Shown here: one piece after another, positions 17,290 through 25,821 of the stretch
Layout: the number at the start of each line of letters is the position of its first letter
How positions within the stretch are numbered: position 1 is the first letter of the stretch
Source: Clostridia bacterium
Lineage (GTDB): Bacteria > Bacillota > Clostridia > Oscillospirales > CAG-272
Assembly (NCBI GenBank): GCA_017461365.1
Contig: JAFTYG010000003.1
Coordinates: forward strand, 124,001 to 188,000
Direction: 5' to 3'
DNA: 64,000 nucleotides
Translations under genes and position numbers: made by a program
The notes under the pieces: model-generated
What the model was told of the DNA's origin: nothing
The model's input: the letters and a program-made list of their open reading frames with translations, nothing else
Database searches by the model: none

Positions 17290-18306
17290 ATGGCTAACAA
17301 AATTCCGCTTAACACTCTTCCCTCTTTGGTTCGTGAGTTTGCATCATATAAAACGGTCATCCAAAACGCATCTGATAAGACCGTGGCTGAATATATGCTC
17401 GATCTCCGCACGTTTTTCAGATATTTACGAGCAAGAGACTTAAAAATAAATGTCGAAGACACAGAAGCATTCGATAAAATAGACATCAGGGACATAGATA
17501 TTGAGTACATAAGAAACATAACGGTTGAGGATATTTACGAATTTCTCACATACGCAGACCACACTAGAGGAAATATGGCAGCAGCTAAGTCGAGAAAGCT
17601 ATCCTCAATAAAGGGATTTTTTAAATATCTTACCGTCAAAAGAATGATGCTCGAGGACAACCCTGCCGTAAATATCGAATCGCCGAAAAAGCAAAAGTCT
17701 ATTCCGAAATTTTTATCCCTTGAAGAGAGCCTGCTTTTACTTGAGGCGGTAAGAAATGACAGCGACTCCTCCTCAAGAATACGCGATTATGCAATAATAA
17801 CATTGTTTTTGAACTGCGGTATGCGTGTTTCTGAGCTTACAGGAATAAACATACCTGATGTGGACAAGCAATTGCGCTCTATGACGGTAACGGGAAAAGG
17901 TAACAAACAACGCATCATATATTTGAATTCCGCCTGCCGCGACGCACTCGCTGAATATCTCGAAGAACGTCTCGGCGAGAAGCATATCAAAGCCAACACC
18001 AACGCTCTCTTTTTGAGCAGTCGGGAACAAAGGATCAGCGTTAAAACGGTTCAATGGATGGTATATAAATATCTTGATCTTGCAGGACTTGAATCCAAGC
18101 ACTATTCGGTACACAAGCTCAGACACACCGCTGCAACGCTTATGTATCAATCGGGAAACGTAGACGTCCGAGTGCTCAAGGATATTCTCGGTCACGAGCA
18201 ATTGAATACAACGCAGATCTACACACACGTCAGCAACCGAAGTATGGAAGAAGCTATGGAGCACAATCCTCTTTCAGATATAAAGCGTACGAATAAAGAT
18301 CAATAA
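17290..18306 (+). CDS. Tyrosine recombinase XerC/XerD family
   Basis: 338 residues. The N-terminal SAM-like core-binding domain spans about 10-120 and the catalytic domain about 140-325. All active-site residues are visible: Arg in GMRVSEL, Lys in TGKGNKQR, His and Arg in HKLRHTAATL, and His and Tyr in LGHEQLNTTQIYTHV. Such proteins resolve chromosome dimers at dif. No mobile-element genes surround it, so a housekeeping Xer role is more likely than an integrase. Whether it is XerC or XerD cannot be decided here. It is about 30-40 residues longer than typical Xer. Confidence 0.85.
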   Translation: MANKIPLNTLPSLVREFASYKTVIQNASDKTVAEYMLDLRTFFRYLRARDLKINVEDTEAFDKIDIRDIDIEYIRNITVEDIYEFLTYADHTRGNMAAAKSRKLSSIKGFFKYLTVKRMMLEDNPAVNIESPKKQKSIPKFLSLEESLLLLEAVRNDSDSSSRIRDYAIITLFLNCGMRVSELTGINIPDVDKQLRSMTVTGKGNKQRIIYLNSACRDALAEYLEERLGEKHIKANTNALFLSSREQRISVKTVQWMVYKYLDLAGLESKHYSVHKLRHTAATLMYQSGNVDVRVLKDILGHEQLNTTQIYTHVSNRSMEEAMEHNPLSDIKRTNKDQ

Positions 18307-18309
18307 GCA

Positions 18310-18345
18310 AATGACCTCAAGGAAGTATCCCTGAGGTCATTTTTG
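18310..18345. terminator. Bidirectional terminator
   Basis: aatgacctca / tgaggtcatt stem with 16-base loop and T-run. It ends the recombinase gene and faces the convergent lipoprotein gene. Confidence 0.78.
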
Positions 18346-18350
18346 AGTAT

Positions 18351-19598
18351 TCAGTTAATTCTGTTGATCTCATCCTCGCTGATAACCTCTATGATACCCG
18401 TATCAACGTAATCACCGAGCTTTTGTTCAACATAGCTTTGGTCTATAGCACTGTTACCCGTAAGCTCGGGAGGTATCTCACCGAACAAAGTTCTGTATAT
18501 CATATGCGCTCCAACATATCCAGCCAAAGAAGTACTGTGCTTATGCGTATCGTTTATGCAAAAATCATTGTAATCAACACCCTCATCTATAAGCATATCC
18601 ACCTCGCCCTTCCAATCAAGAAAAACGGAATAGTCGTATTTTGAAACTGCAGTATCTATAGCCGACTCGCTTTCATTATGAGCAGGAAAGATAAAGAGCT
18701 TTGTATTTGAATATCGGCAAGCCTCAACTATTACTTCAAGAGCATCTGCGTCCGAATACGAATAAAATCCGCACATAAACAACGCGTCTACCTCTCCGCT
18801 GCGGAGAGCGCTCAATGTTGCGTCATCCACAGAATACGTTCTGCTTACCGTAGCATATCCGATCGAAATTGCATCTACGTTATGTCTGTATCTGCACATA
18901 TCATTAAGGATAGTTCCGATACTTGACGAACTTATAAAGCTGTTTCCGAGTATCATAATGTTAGCACCGCGACGAATAACGCTGTCAGACAACTTATAGC
19001 TTGCCATATCAGGTATTGAGCTTGCCTCCATGCAGGCAATGTTGTACAGCACTTTATTAGCCGCAAATTCATCGAATTCAACGTAATTCACGGTTATATA
19101 CACAGTTCGCTGTACTCCCTTATCAGCAGTGTAATCTATTGTGTAATAATGAACGTATTCACCCTCCGAAAGTCTGTTTATAGTGTGAACAGCAGAAATT
19201 CCGTAATAAATGAAATCATCTGAAAATTCACAGTTGTGCTTACCTACATATTCGTTCGCCTCGGTACTTATAAGACCTATATTGATTCCGTCTCTGACAA
19301 TATCCAATCCACCGTCAGCCCTTTTCGACAAAACAACATCCTTTGGCAATGCAGTTGAAATCACGGTATTGTCGCTCCCCACGGAAAACTTCACCTTGCC
19401 AAAGTTCTTACTTTCCACACAAACAATATCCTTATAGCTCGTTCCCGCCTTATCTGTTTCGTACGTCTCAACCGTTTCCTCTGCTTCTTTTGTCTCTTCG
19501 ATATTATCGGCTTTTAAAATTCTTATGATAAATCCGCAAGAACTAAAGCAAAATACGGTACATACCATCAAAACAAGAGAAATTATTTTTTTTAACAT
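18351..19598 (-). CDS. Lipoprotein with SGNH-hydrolase-like domain
   Basis: 415 residues. The N-terminus MLKKIISLVLMVCTVFCFSSCG is a lipoprotein signal with the acylated Cys in SSC-G. A Glu/Thr-rich linker follows, then a beta-rich domain, then from about residue 215 a segment starting IMILGNSFISSSS, like block I (GDSx/GNSF) of SGNH/GDSL hydrolases. A late 'ND.HKHST' could supply the Asp/His block. It would act at the outer membrane face on an unknown ester. The ATG at 19598 is preceded by AAGGAGG. An ATG nine codons earlier lacks a site. Confidence 0.7.
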   Translation of the reverse strand: MLKKIISLVLMVCTVFCFSSCGFIIRILKADNIEETKEAEETVETYETDKAGTSYKDIVCVESKNFGKVKFSVGSDNTVISTALPKDVVLSKRADGGLDIVRDGINIGLISTEANEYVGKHNCEFSDDFIYYGISAVHTINRLSEGEYVHYYTIDYTADKGVQRTVYITVNYVEFDEFAANKVLYNIACMEASSIPDMASYKLSDSVIRRGANIMILGNSFISSSSIGTILNDMCRYRHNVDAISIGYATVSRTYSVDDATLSALRSGEVDALFMCGFYSYSDADALEVIVEACRYSNTKLFIFPAHNESESAIDTAVSKYDYSVFLDWKGEVDMLIDEGVDYNDFCINDTHKHSTSLAGYVGAHMIYRTLFGEIPPELTGNSAIDQSYVEQKLGDYVDTGIIEVISEDEINRIN

Positions 19599-19655
19599 AG
19601 CAGACCTCCTTAACCTTTTTATCATTTTACCACTTTTTTATCATTTTGTCAATAA

Positions 19656-19685
19656 AAAACTCTATGCGCGAACACATAGAGTTTT
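19656..19685 (-). terminator. Terminator for spoIVA
   Basis: On the minus strand aaaactctatg pairs with catagagtttt and is followed by a T-rich tract. It lies six bases beyond the spoIVA stop. Confidence 0.85.
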
Positions 19686-19691
19686 CGTATT

Positions 19692-21170
19692 TTAAAGTAT
19701 AATGCAAATAAGCCCTCCGCTTCCCTCGTTTATGATACGTTCAAGAGTTTCCGAAAGCTTAAGTCTCGATTCTTCGGGCATATGCTCAAGCTTTGTATGT
19801 AAGCCCTCATTGACAAGCTCGTAAAGGCTCTTTCCGAACACATTAGATTCCCATATTTTACCTGGCTCTCCCTCAAATTCCTTAAGCATATATTTTACAA
19901 GCTCCTCGGATTGCTGTTCTGTGCCGACGATAGGATTTATTACCGTTTCAATATTTGCCCTTATAAGATGAATGGATTGCGCTGAGGCAGATAGACGTAC
20001 TCCGTATCCTCCCGATTGTTTGACTATCTCAGGCTCTTCAAGATGCAGATCCTCTATGCTCGGCATTACTATACCATAGCCCTTATCTTCTGCCATAGCA
20101 AGCGCTTCGGCAACTCTATCATACTGACTTTTCGCTCCCGCAAGATCGCGCAACAGCGAAATAAGCGCGTTTTCATCTGTAATATCAAATCCCGTCAGTT
20201 CGCTAAGTACAGAATAATACAATTCATCATCAAAGCATATACTTATCTTCGCCTTTCCCGTACCGAGATCTATCTCGTCAACAGAATAATCTTCAATAAA
20301 TTCATTATTTTCAAGCTCGGAAAATGCTTTCTTTATATCCCCCGTTTTCTTTATTTTATCGGCGCAAGCACATACAGACGCGCGCAAGGATAACTTTATC
20401 TTATGGTCATTCTTTAACGCGCCTATCCACGACGGAAGCTCCACGGAAAGCTCCGAAACGGGAAATTCATGCAAAACGAGCTCAAGTATGTGGCTTATAT
20501 CCTCTGCATCAAGGTCAATACAGCTTACGAGAGCAACGGGAACGTTGTATTTTTCTTCAAGCTCATACGCTAAAGCAATTGCCGACTCTGAGGTAGGCTC
20601 TGCCGAATTAAGTATCATAGCAAACGGCTTTCCGAGAGCTTTCAGTTCGTTTACGATGCGTTCCTCTGCGGGAACGTAACTTTCTCGTGATATTTCACCT
20701 ATAGTTCCGTCAGACGTTATGAGCATTCCTATTGTCGAATGTTCTTTTATAACCTTTTCTGTTCCCATTTCGGCAGCTTCAACAAACGGCATAGGCTCTT
20801 CCTGCCACGGTGTATGTACCATCCTCGGCTGACCGTTTTCGATAGTGCCCAACGCTTCTGACACAATATATCCAACACAATCTATCATTTTGACTCTCAT
20901 GGAGGCACAATCGTCTATTTTGATATTTACCGCCTCATCAGGAACAAATTTGGGCTCTGTTGTCATTACTGTCTTGCCCGCGGCAGATTGCGGCATTTCA
21001 TCTCTCGCACGATCTCTTGAATATCCGTCATCAATATTCGGCAAAACCAAGGACTCCATAAAACGCTTTATAAATGTTGACTTTCCCGTCCGAACAGGTC
21101 CTACTACCCCGATATATATATCGCCGCCCGTTCTTTCCGCAATATCCTGGTAAATTGAATGTTCAGCCAT
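19692..21170 (-). CDS. spoIVA: Stage IV sporulation protein A
   Basis: 492 residues, full length. SpoIVA is an ATPase that polymerises on the forespore surface and forms the base layer of the spore coat. Walker A is GPVRTGKST (about 24-32). The start MAEHSIYQDIAERTGGDIYIG and the long helical middle are diagnostic. Together with spoIIID it marks the organism as a spore former. The ATG at 21170 is chosen over an upstream in-frame codon because GGGAGG lies just before it. That site is locked in a perfect hairpin. In Bacillus spoIVA is sigma-E dependent. Confidence 0.96.
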   Translation of the reverse strand: MAEHSIYQDIAERTGGDIYIGVVGPVRTGKSTFIKRFMESLVLPNIDDGYSRDRARDEMPQSAAGKTVMTTEPKFVPDEAVNIKIDDCASMRVKMIDCVGYIVSEALGTIENGQPRMVHTPWQEEPMPFVEAAEMGTEKVIKEHSTIGMLITSDGTIGEISRESYVPAEERIVNELKALGKPFAMILNSAEPTSESAIALAYELEEKYNVPVALVSCIDLDAEDISHILELVLHEFPVSELSVELPSWIGALKNDHKIKLSLRASVCACADKIKKTGDIKKAFSELENNEFIEDYSVDEIDLGTGKAKISICFDDELYYSVLSELTGFDITDENALISLLRDLAGAKSQYDRVAEALAMAEDKGYGIVMPSIEDLHLEEPEIVKQSGGYGVRLSASAQSIHLIRANIETVINPIVGTEQQSEELVKYMLKEFEGEPGKIWESNVFGKSLYELVNEGLHTKLEHMPEESRLKLSETLERIINEGSGGLICIIL

Positions 21171-21177
21171 AATAAAT

Positions 21178-21213
21178 CCTCCCATATATTTTACAGTTAA
21201 AATATATGGGAGG
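21178..21213 (-). promoter_or_regulatory. 16-bp perfect hairpin containing the spoIVA ribosome binding site
   Basis: Arms cctcccatatatttta (21178-21193) and taaaatatatgggagg (21198-21213) with loop cagt. On the minus strand the GGGAGG at the base of the 3' arm is the spoIVA Shine-Dalgarno, eight bases before the ATG. No T-run follows, so it is a poor terminator for coaD. A transcript reading in from coaD would hide the site, whereas one starting inside the hairpin would leave it free. Confidence 0.75.
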
Positions 21214-21231
21214 TAAGTGTTTTTTAGAACA

Positions 21232-21735
21232 TTAAAGCTTTTGCTCGGCAATTATTTTATTGATTTCATTTATCGCGCCCGACGGTAATATACCGTCAAG
21301 CGGCTCTCCGTTCAATATTTTTCCGCGAACTGCGGTAGAGCTTACATCTGTAAGCCTTTCATTTGCTTGAAGCAATACTGTCTGAGCCTCGGGATAATGC
21401 GCACTGTTATACTCCGCCATGCTTCTTTCATATTCAAGATCGATGTCATTTCTGTATCCCTTGACTATCGCCACTGCAGACAGATCTCTGGCAAGCTCCC
21501 AAAGCATTCCCTCCGAGCATATGACCTCTACGTTCGGTATATCAGCAACAGCGGCTTTCGCAATATTCGTACGCTGCGATATGTTGAACATATAATTTTT
21601 ATTTGAATTTATCATTACCGCAAGGTAAACTTTGTCATACTCCTCCGACGCCCGCCTGAGAATGTCGATATGCCCGTTGGTTATGGGATCAAAGCTCCCG
21701 GGAACGATAGCAATACTTTTTTCTTTCTCTTTCAT
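21232..21735 (-). CDS. coaD: Phosphopantetheine adenylyltransferase
   Basis: 167 residues. Fourth step of coenzyme A synthesis: 4'-phosphopantetheine plus ATP to dephospho-CoA. The nucleotidyltransferase signature GSFDPITNGHIDIL (TNGH about 19-22) and the C-terminal SSTAVR are present. It lies two bases after rsmD, a very common rsmD-coaD pairing. Confidence 0.94.
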   Translation of the reverse strand: MKEKEKSIAIVPGSFDPITNGHIDILRRASEEYDKVYLAVMINSNKNYMFNISQRTNIAKAAVADIPNVEVICSEGMLWELARDLSAVAIVKGYRNDIDLEYERSMAEYNSAHYPEAQTVLLQANERLTDVSSTAVRGKILNGEPLDGILPSGAINEINKIIAEQKL

Positions 21736-21737
21736 AT

Positions 21738-22307
21738 TTATTCCTTTACGATCTCAAGTAACGTAATTACCGTTTTACTGTATCTTGACGAACGCTTAAC
21801 GCAATATATCCGTTCAAGCTCGGGCGCTCCCTTCAGTAGCTCATCAAAATCACTTTCACAAACAATTACGGACGTAGGCTTCAGGAACTCGTATTCATAC
21901 AACGCTTTGAGAACAGGCTGATACGCCCCCGAAGCATACGGCGGATCAAGAAATACTATATCAAACTTCTGACCTCTGTTTCTCTTTATATAATCCAACG
22001 CATCGGCATTTTTTATTTCGCAACAATCGTCAAGCTTGGTTTTTATCGCGTTTTTTTCCATTATTTTTATCGCATTTTTTGATCTGTCGATCAAGACCGC
22101 GCTTGATGCACCTCTACTCAATGCCTCCAGAGCCATTTGCCCCGAGCCCGAAAAAAGGTCAAGCACCCTGCGCCCTTCAATATCAAATTGAAGCATTGAA
22201 AACACGGCTTCCTTTACTCTTTCAGCCGTAGGACGTGTTTCAAGTCCTTCAAGCGTTTCAAGCCTCACACCCTTTGCTTTACCCGTAATAATCCTCATCA
22301 TGCTCAA
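21738..22307 (-). CDS. rsmD: 16S rRNA (guanine966-N2)-methyltransferase
   Basis: 189 residues. Methylates G966 of 16S rRNA with S-adenosylmethionine. 'RRVLDLFSGSGQMALEALSRGA' is the cofactor loop and DPPY (about 121-124) the catalytic motif. Its ATG overlaps the uvrC stop (ATGA), indicating coupling. Two Met codons lie close together at the start, and either may be used. Confidence 0.93.
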   Translation of the reverse strand: MSMMRIITGKAKGVRLETLEGLETRPTAERVKEAVFSMLQFDIEGRRVLDLFSGSGQMALEALSRGASSAVLIDRSKNAIKIMEKNAIKTKLDDCCEIKNADALDYIKRNRGQKFDIVFLDPPYASGAYQPVLKALYEYEFLKPTSVIVCESDFDELLKGAPELERIYCVKRSSRYSKTVITLLEIVKE

Positions 22308-24160
22308 TTCTCCGTATCATCGTCGTTTGAATGAAAATAATTATAAATATTATATACATCCGCATTTGTAATGCCCTTGATTGCCCTCAGATCTTCTTCA
22401 GACGCACTTTTTATGGCTCTGAGGGTTCCCATAGCCAAAAGAAGCTTTTTAGCTTTATATGGGCCTATTCCCTGTATTTTTTCAAGGGACGAATGTTTCA
22501 TAGTTTTTCTCTTGGCATTCGTAGTCCGTCCAACAGTGAAGCGATGTACCTCTTCCTGTATCTTATATATAAACATAAATACAGACTGCTCTCTGGCGAT
22601 GTTTATCTCCTCGTTTTCAGTACACAGCGCTCTTGTCTTATGAAAGTCATCCTTTACCATACCGAATACGGGAATATCGAGTCCGACCTTTCGTATTGCT
22701 TCTTTTGCAACGGCAACGTGTCCCTTTCCTCCGTCTATCAGTATAAGATCGGGATATTCGGAAAAAGAACCGGTGCTGTCGTTAAGATGTTCAATTCGTC
22801 TTGTTACAGCCTCATACATCGATGCGTAATCATCGGTCTTACCGACTACCGATCGGATATTGAAAGAACGGTAATCTTCCTTCGAAGCCTTGGTATTTTT
22901 GAATACTACCATTCCTGCGGTGATATTTTCCGTTCCGATATTTGATATATCGTACGCTTCTATTCGCTCAGGGATCGTTTCAAGTCTCAACAGCCTTGCC
23001 AAGGTGTACAGTACCTCTTCATCTTTTTGCACATTTATCCTGTTCTGATTTACCTTTTCTTCGGCATTACGTACACATATCTTGCAAAGCTCATTCATTT
23101 GTCCGCGCTCAGGCTGTCTGATAGCCACCTTACTTCCGAGACGCTCAGATAAAAACGCTTCAAGGTCCGCTTTATCTCCGTCCTCAAGCTCGAAAGAAAT
23201 AACGATCAGCTTCGGTATATAACTACTCATCATATAATGCTCTACCAAAAATGCGGACAGAGCCCCGCTATCTGTAAGCGCCTCGGCATTCAGTGAAAAA
23301 TCGTTTTTATTCGCAACAACACCGTCTCTGATATACATTGTCGAAATACACGCAAAGGAGTTATCGTAATATAATCCGAAAACATCCGTATTTGTGTTTG
23401 GATCTGCTACCACGTTTTGCTTCTGACTCAATTGCTGGAGAGCTTTTATCGTATCTCTGCATCTTGCCGCCGCCTCAAACTGTTCGTTCTCAGCGTAATC
23501 ACACATTTTTTTTGTCAACAGATCAACAGATGCCTTGGTATGTCCCCTCAAAATATCTGCCGCGCACTTTATAAGCTCGGAATATTCTTCCTCCGATACA
23601 TTACCCGTGCATACTCCGCAACATTTTCCCATTTGGTAATATATACAGGGGCGTTCCTTACCTATATCCCTTGGAAAAGATCTTTTGCAATTCGGTATTC
23701 CGAGAGTTTTATAAAGTATATCGAGTATAGAAAATACCGTCGATACACCAGAGAACGGTCCGAAATATTTTCCCTTGTCGGAGCTTCGCGTTCGGGTAAA
23801 AACCACTCTTGGATATGCACCTGCGGTGATTTTTATATACGGATAAGATTTTGCGTCCTTGAGCTTTATATTATACTTTGGCGAATATTGCTTTATAAGG
23901 GTATTTTCAAGCGTAAGCGCCTCGATCTCGGTTTTGCATACAATATATTCGAAATTATCCACTCTGCTTACCATTTGCAGAGTTTTGGTATTTTTCTTAC
24001 TTTGTTGAAAATATTGCGACACACGATTTTTCAGCTTTCGTGACTTACCAACGTATATGACCTTTCCGTTTCTGTCCTTCATTATATACACACCGGGACA
24101 AAGCGGTAAGGTATTTGCCTTTTTCAAAAGCTCTTCCTTTTTTTCATATGTCTGCAACAT
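22304..24160 (-). CDS. uvrC: Excinuclease ABC subunit C
   Basis: 618 residues. Makes both incisions in nucleotide excision repair. The GIY-YIG nuclease domain (about 20-95: PGVYIMKDRNGKVIYVGKSRKLKNR) is followed by a Cys cluster, the UVR motif (about 205-235), the UvrC RNase-H-like endonuclease domain ('AYDISNI', 'LILIDGGKGH') and C-terminal helix-hairpin-helix repeats. Start preceded by GGGGGAAAT. First gene of a uvrC-rsmD-coaD run. Confidence 0.96.
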   Translation of the reverse strand: MLQTYEKKEELLKKANTLPLCPGVYIMKDRNGKVIYVGKSRKLKNRVSQYFQQSKKNTKTLQMVSRVDNFEYIVCKTEIEALTLENTLIKQYSPKYNIKLKDAKSYPYIKITAGAYPRVVFTRTRSSDKGKYFGPFSGVSTVFSILDILYKTLGIPNCKRSFPRDIGKERPCIYYQMGKCCGVCTGNVSEEEYSELIKCAADILRGHTKASVDLLTKKMCDYAENEQFEAAARCRDTIKALQQLSQKQNVVADPNTNTDVFGLYYDNSFACISTMYIRDGVVANKNDFSLNAEALTDSGALSAFLVEHYMMSSYIPKLIVISFELEDGDKADLEAFLSERLGSKVAIRQPERGQMNELCKICVRNAEEKVNQNRINVQKDEEVLYTLARLLRLETIPERIEAYDISNIGTENITAGMVVFKNTKASKEDYRSFNIRSVVGKTDDYASMYEAVTRRIEHLNDSTGSFSEYPDLILIDGGKGHVAVAKEAIRKVGLDIPVFGMVKDDFHKTRALCTENEEINIAREQSVFMFIYKIQEEVHRFTVGRTTNAKRKTMKHSSLEKIQGIGPYKAKKLLLAMGTLRAIKSASEEDLRAIKGITNADVYNIYNYFHSNDDDTEN

Positions 24161-24202
24161 ATTTCCCCCAAAAATTTTTACGCGTTATACGGTAATAAAA
24201 AC

Positions 24203-24220
24203 GGGCTGTAAACACAGCCC
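24203..24220 (-). terminator. Terminator after the HPr gene
   Basis: gggctgt / acagccc stem with a 4-base loop, followed on the minus strand by a T-rich tract; ten bases beyond the stop. Confidence 0.75.
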
Positions 24221-24229
24221 TAAAATTAT

Positions 24230-24493
24230 TTATTCTGCAAAGCCTGTTTGAACAAGCGCAACCAACTCATCGATTGCAGTGTTTTCATCCTGACCGTCAG
24301 CAAGCAACGTAACCGTCATTCCCTTAGCAATTCCCATAGAGAGAACTCCGAGAAGGCTCTTCGCATTCACCTTGCGATCATCCTTTTCTATCCAAATGGA
24401 GCTCTTAAAAGAATTTGCTTTTTGAATGAAAAAGGTAGCAGGTCTCGCATGCAAACCAATATTGTTCGTTATAGTAACTTCTCTTTGTGTCAT
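24230..24493 (-). CDS. ptsH: HPr-family phosphocarrier protein
   Basis: 87 residues. Phosphocarrier of the sugar phosphotransferase system. It carries both the catalytic His15 (GLHARPAT) and the regulatory Ser46 (NAKSLLGVLSMG) that HPr kinase modifies for catabolite control in Firmicutes. Presence of His15 argues against Crh. It stands alone, without ptsI, with its own promoter and terminator, as often seen in Clostridia. Confidence 0.9.
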   Translation of the reverse strand: MTQREVTITNNIGLHARPATFFIQKANSFKSSIWIEKDDRKVNAKSLLGVLSMGIAKGMTVTLLADGQDENTAIDELVALVQTGFAE

Positions 24494-24557
24494 ATATCAT
24501 GCTCCTGTTTTCAATAAAACTTACCCGTAATCTAACAAGTTTTTTACTATATATAAT

Positions 24558-24586
24558 AGTATATCAAAAAATCCCCACAAAATCAA
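24558..24586 (-). promoter_or_regulatory. Promoter for the HPr gene
   Basis: Minus strand TTGATT (24586-24581), 17-bp spacer, TATACT (24563-24558), 65 bases before the ATG. Confidence 0.72.
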
Positions 24587-24688
24587 TAGTTAAATATTAG
24601 TGATTTTAAATGAATTTTTTTGACAAAAAACCTTTTTTATTCTCATTTTGTACACATTGTGACAAAACCGAGCATAAAAGCCTTCTGT

Positions 24689-25237
24689 TTATTCGGCAGC
24701 AACGATGTTTGTAACGGTTATTTCAACGGTCACAAGGTCGGTTTTTACCGCGATCTTATCTCCTGCTGCTAAATAATCAGTTCCTCCCACAAGGAAACCG
24801 CCGTCCTCCGAATAAGTACCGCGGCACTTCATTCTGCCTGATGCATCTATCCTTGTATTTACGGGATAGGAAACCTCCACAGCGCGATTTTCACCGTCGG
24901 GAATAAAATTCTTGATGGCAGGTACTACGATCAGCGCGTTCTTTGCGTCCTCTGAAGCCTCTATCAGCGTTCCAAGCTCTTCACCGCTATCGTTATTATA
25001 ATATACCTTGTCCCCCACGTTGATATAATTTTCAGTACTGTAAAGTATGTCGCTTATTTCGAACGATACCACATAATCTTTTAAATTTTTATTTCCTGTG
25101 AGCATATCCAAAATATTATATCTGAAATATACACCCGCGACTGCTGTAAGTATCAAAATAATTATCACAACGTCAAGCGCCCTAAATTTAACGCCGTTGT
25201 TTGTATTTTCAGTATCTTTTACACGTTTTTTTCTCAT
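24689..25237 (-). CDS. DUF4330 family protein (second copy)
   Basis: 182 residues. A short basic cytoplasmic tail and one membrane segment (about 20-40) are followed by an extracytoplasmic beta-rich domain (about 55-182), the layout of DUF4330. The function of the family is unknown. It follows a paralogue by 17 bases and shares its topology. The ATG at 25237 is preceded by a G-rich site. The longer in-frame start at 25291 lies inside the previous gene. Context with an O-antigen-ligase-like gene suggests an envelope polysaccharide role, by inference only. Confidence 0.8.
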   Translation of the reverse strand: MRKKRVKDTENTNNGVKFRALDVVIIILILTAVAGVYFRYNILDMLTGNKNLKDYVVSFEISDILYSTENYINVGDKVYYNNDSGEELGTLIEASEDAKNALIVVPAIKNFIPDGENRAVEVSYPVNTRIDASGRMKCRGTYSEDGGFLVGGTDYLAAGDKIAVKTDLVTVEITVTNIVAAE

Positions 25238-25254
25238 AGCGCAACCCCCATCCT

Positions 25255-25806
25255 TTAATATTCGGTAACACCGACGCAATATCCCTCGCATTTAAAATTG
25301 GGGAATTTCAACGCCATTTTCTCACCAACAGCTATCCGAGTGGATTCTACGGAATAGCCTTCTCCCTCAGAAAAGGTTGCCGCAACCGTGATAGTAACAA
25401 GTACGTTGTACTTATTTGGATATTCGACAGGAGTCACAGTGTATTCTTTTATAGCCTCTCCGCCTTCATCGCGCACAGTTTCAACTGTTTTATATTCAAT
25501 ATATTTTGTATTATTTACCATGGTAACGGTTCCAATGTTGCTTTTTGTAACAGCATCACCCACCGCATCATTGGTTTTTATCATATCTATAAATGCCTCG
25601 TCAACATTGGTAAATTCAACCTCATACTGAATATTTCTTGTATCGTTACCCGTCCATTTCTTTATCAAAGAAATGGGAGAAAACGAATAAATGAGAGCTC
25701 CCAATATCAAAAGAAGAATAACTATCAGAGTAAAATCGACAAAATTAAATCGACCGTTCTTCTTTTTCTTCGACGATGCAGAATTTGTATTAACTGAACC
25801 GTTCAT
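25255..25806 (-). CDS. DUF4330 family protein (first copy)
   Basis: 183 residues. A Lys-rich N-terminal tail (SKKKKNG), one membrane segment (about 24-45) and an outer domain (about 58-183) with the repeated 'GDAVTKSNIGTV', 'AVGEKMALKFPNF' elements of DUF4330. Fifteen bases after the polymerase-like gene. Likely partners its paralogue downstream. Function unknown. Confidence 0.8.
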   Translation of the reverse strand: MNGSVNTNSASSKKKKNGRFNFVDFTLIVILLLILGALIYSFSPISLIKKWTGNDTRNIQYEVEFTNVDEAFIDMIKTNDAVGDAVTKSNIGTVTMVNNTKYIEYKTVETVRDEGGEAIKEYTVTPVEYPNKYNVLVTITVAATFSEGEGYSVESTRIAVGEKMALKFPNFKCEGYCVGVTEY

Positions 25807-25821
25807 ATTCTATCCTTTCCT

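Noticed and set aside
17290..18306. Xer-type recombinase as a sign of an integrated element
   Set aside because: No att-like direct repeats, excisionase, transposase or phage genes around it; housekeeping genes flank both sides.
19656..19685. Candidate small RNA between the lipoprotein gene and spoIVA
   Set aside because: It is fully explained as the spoIVA terminator.
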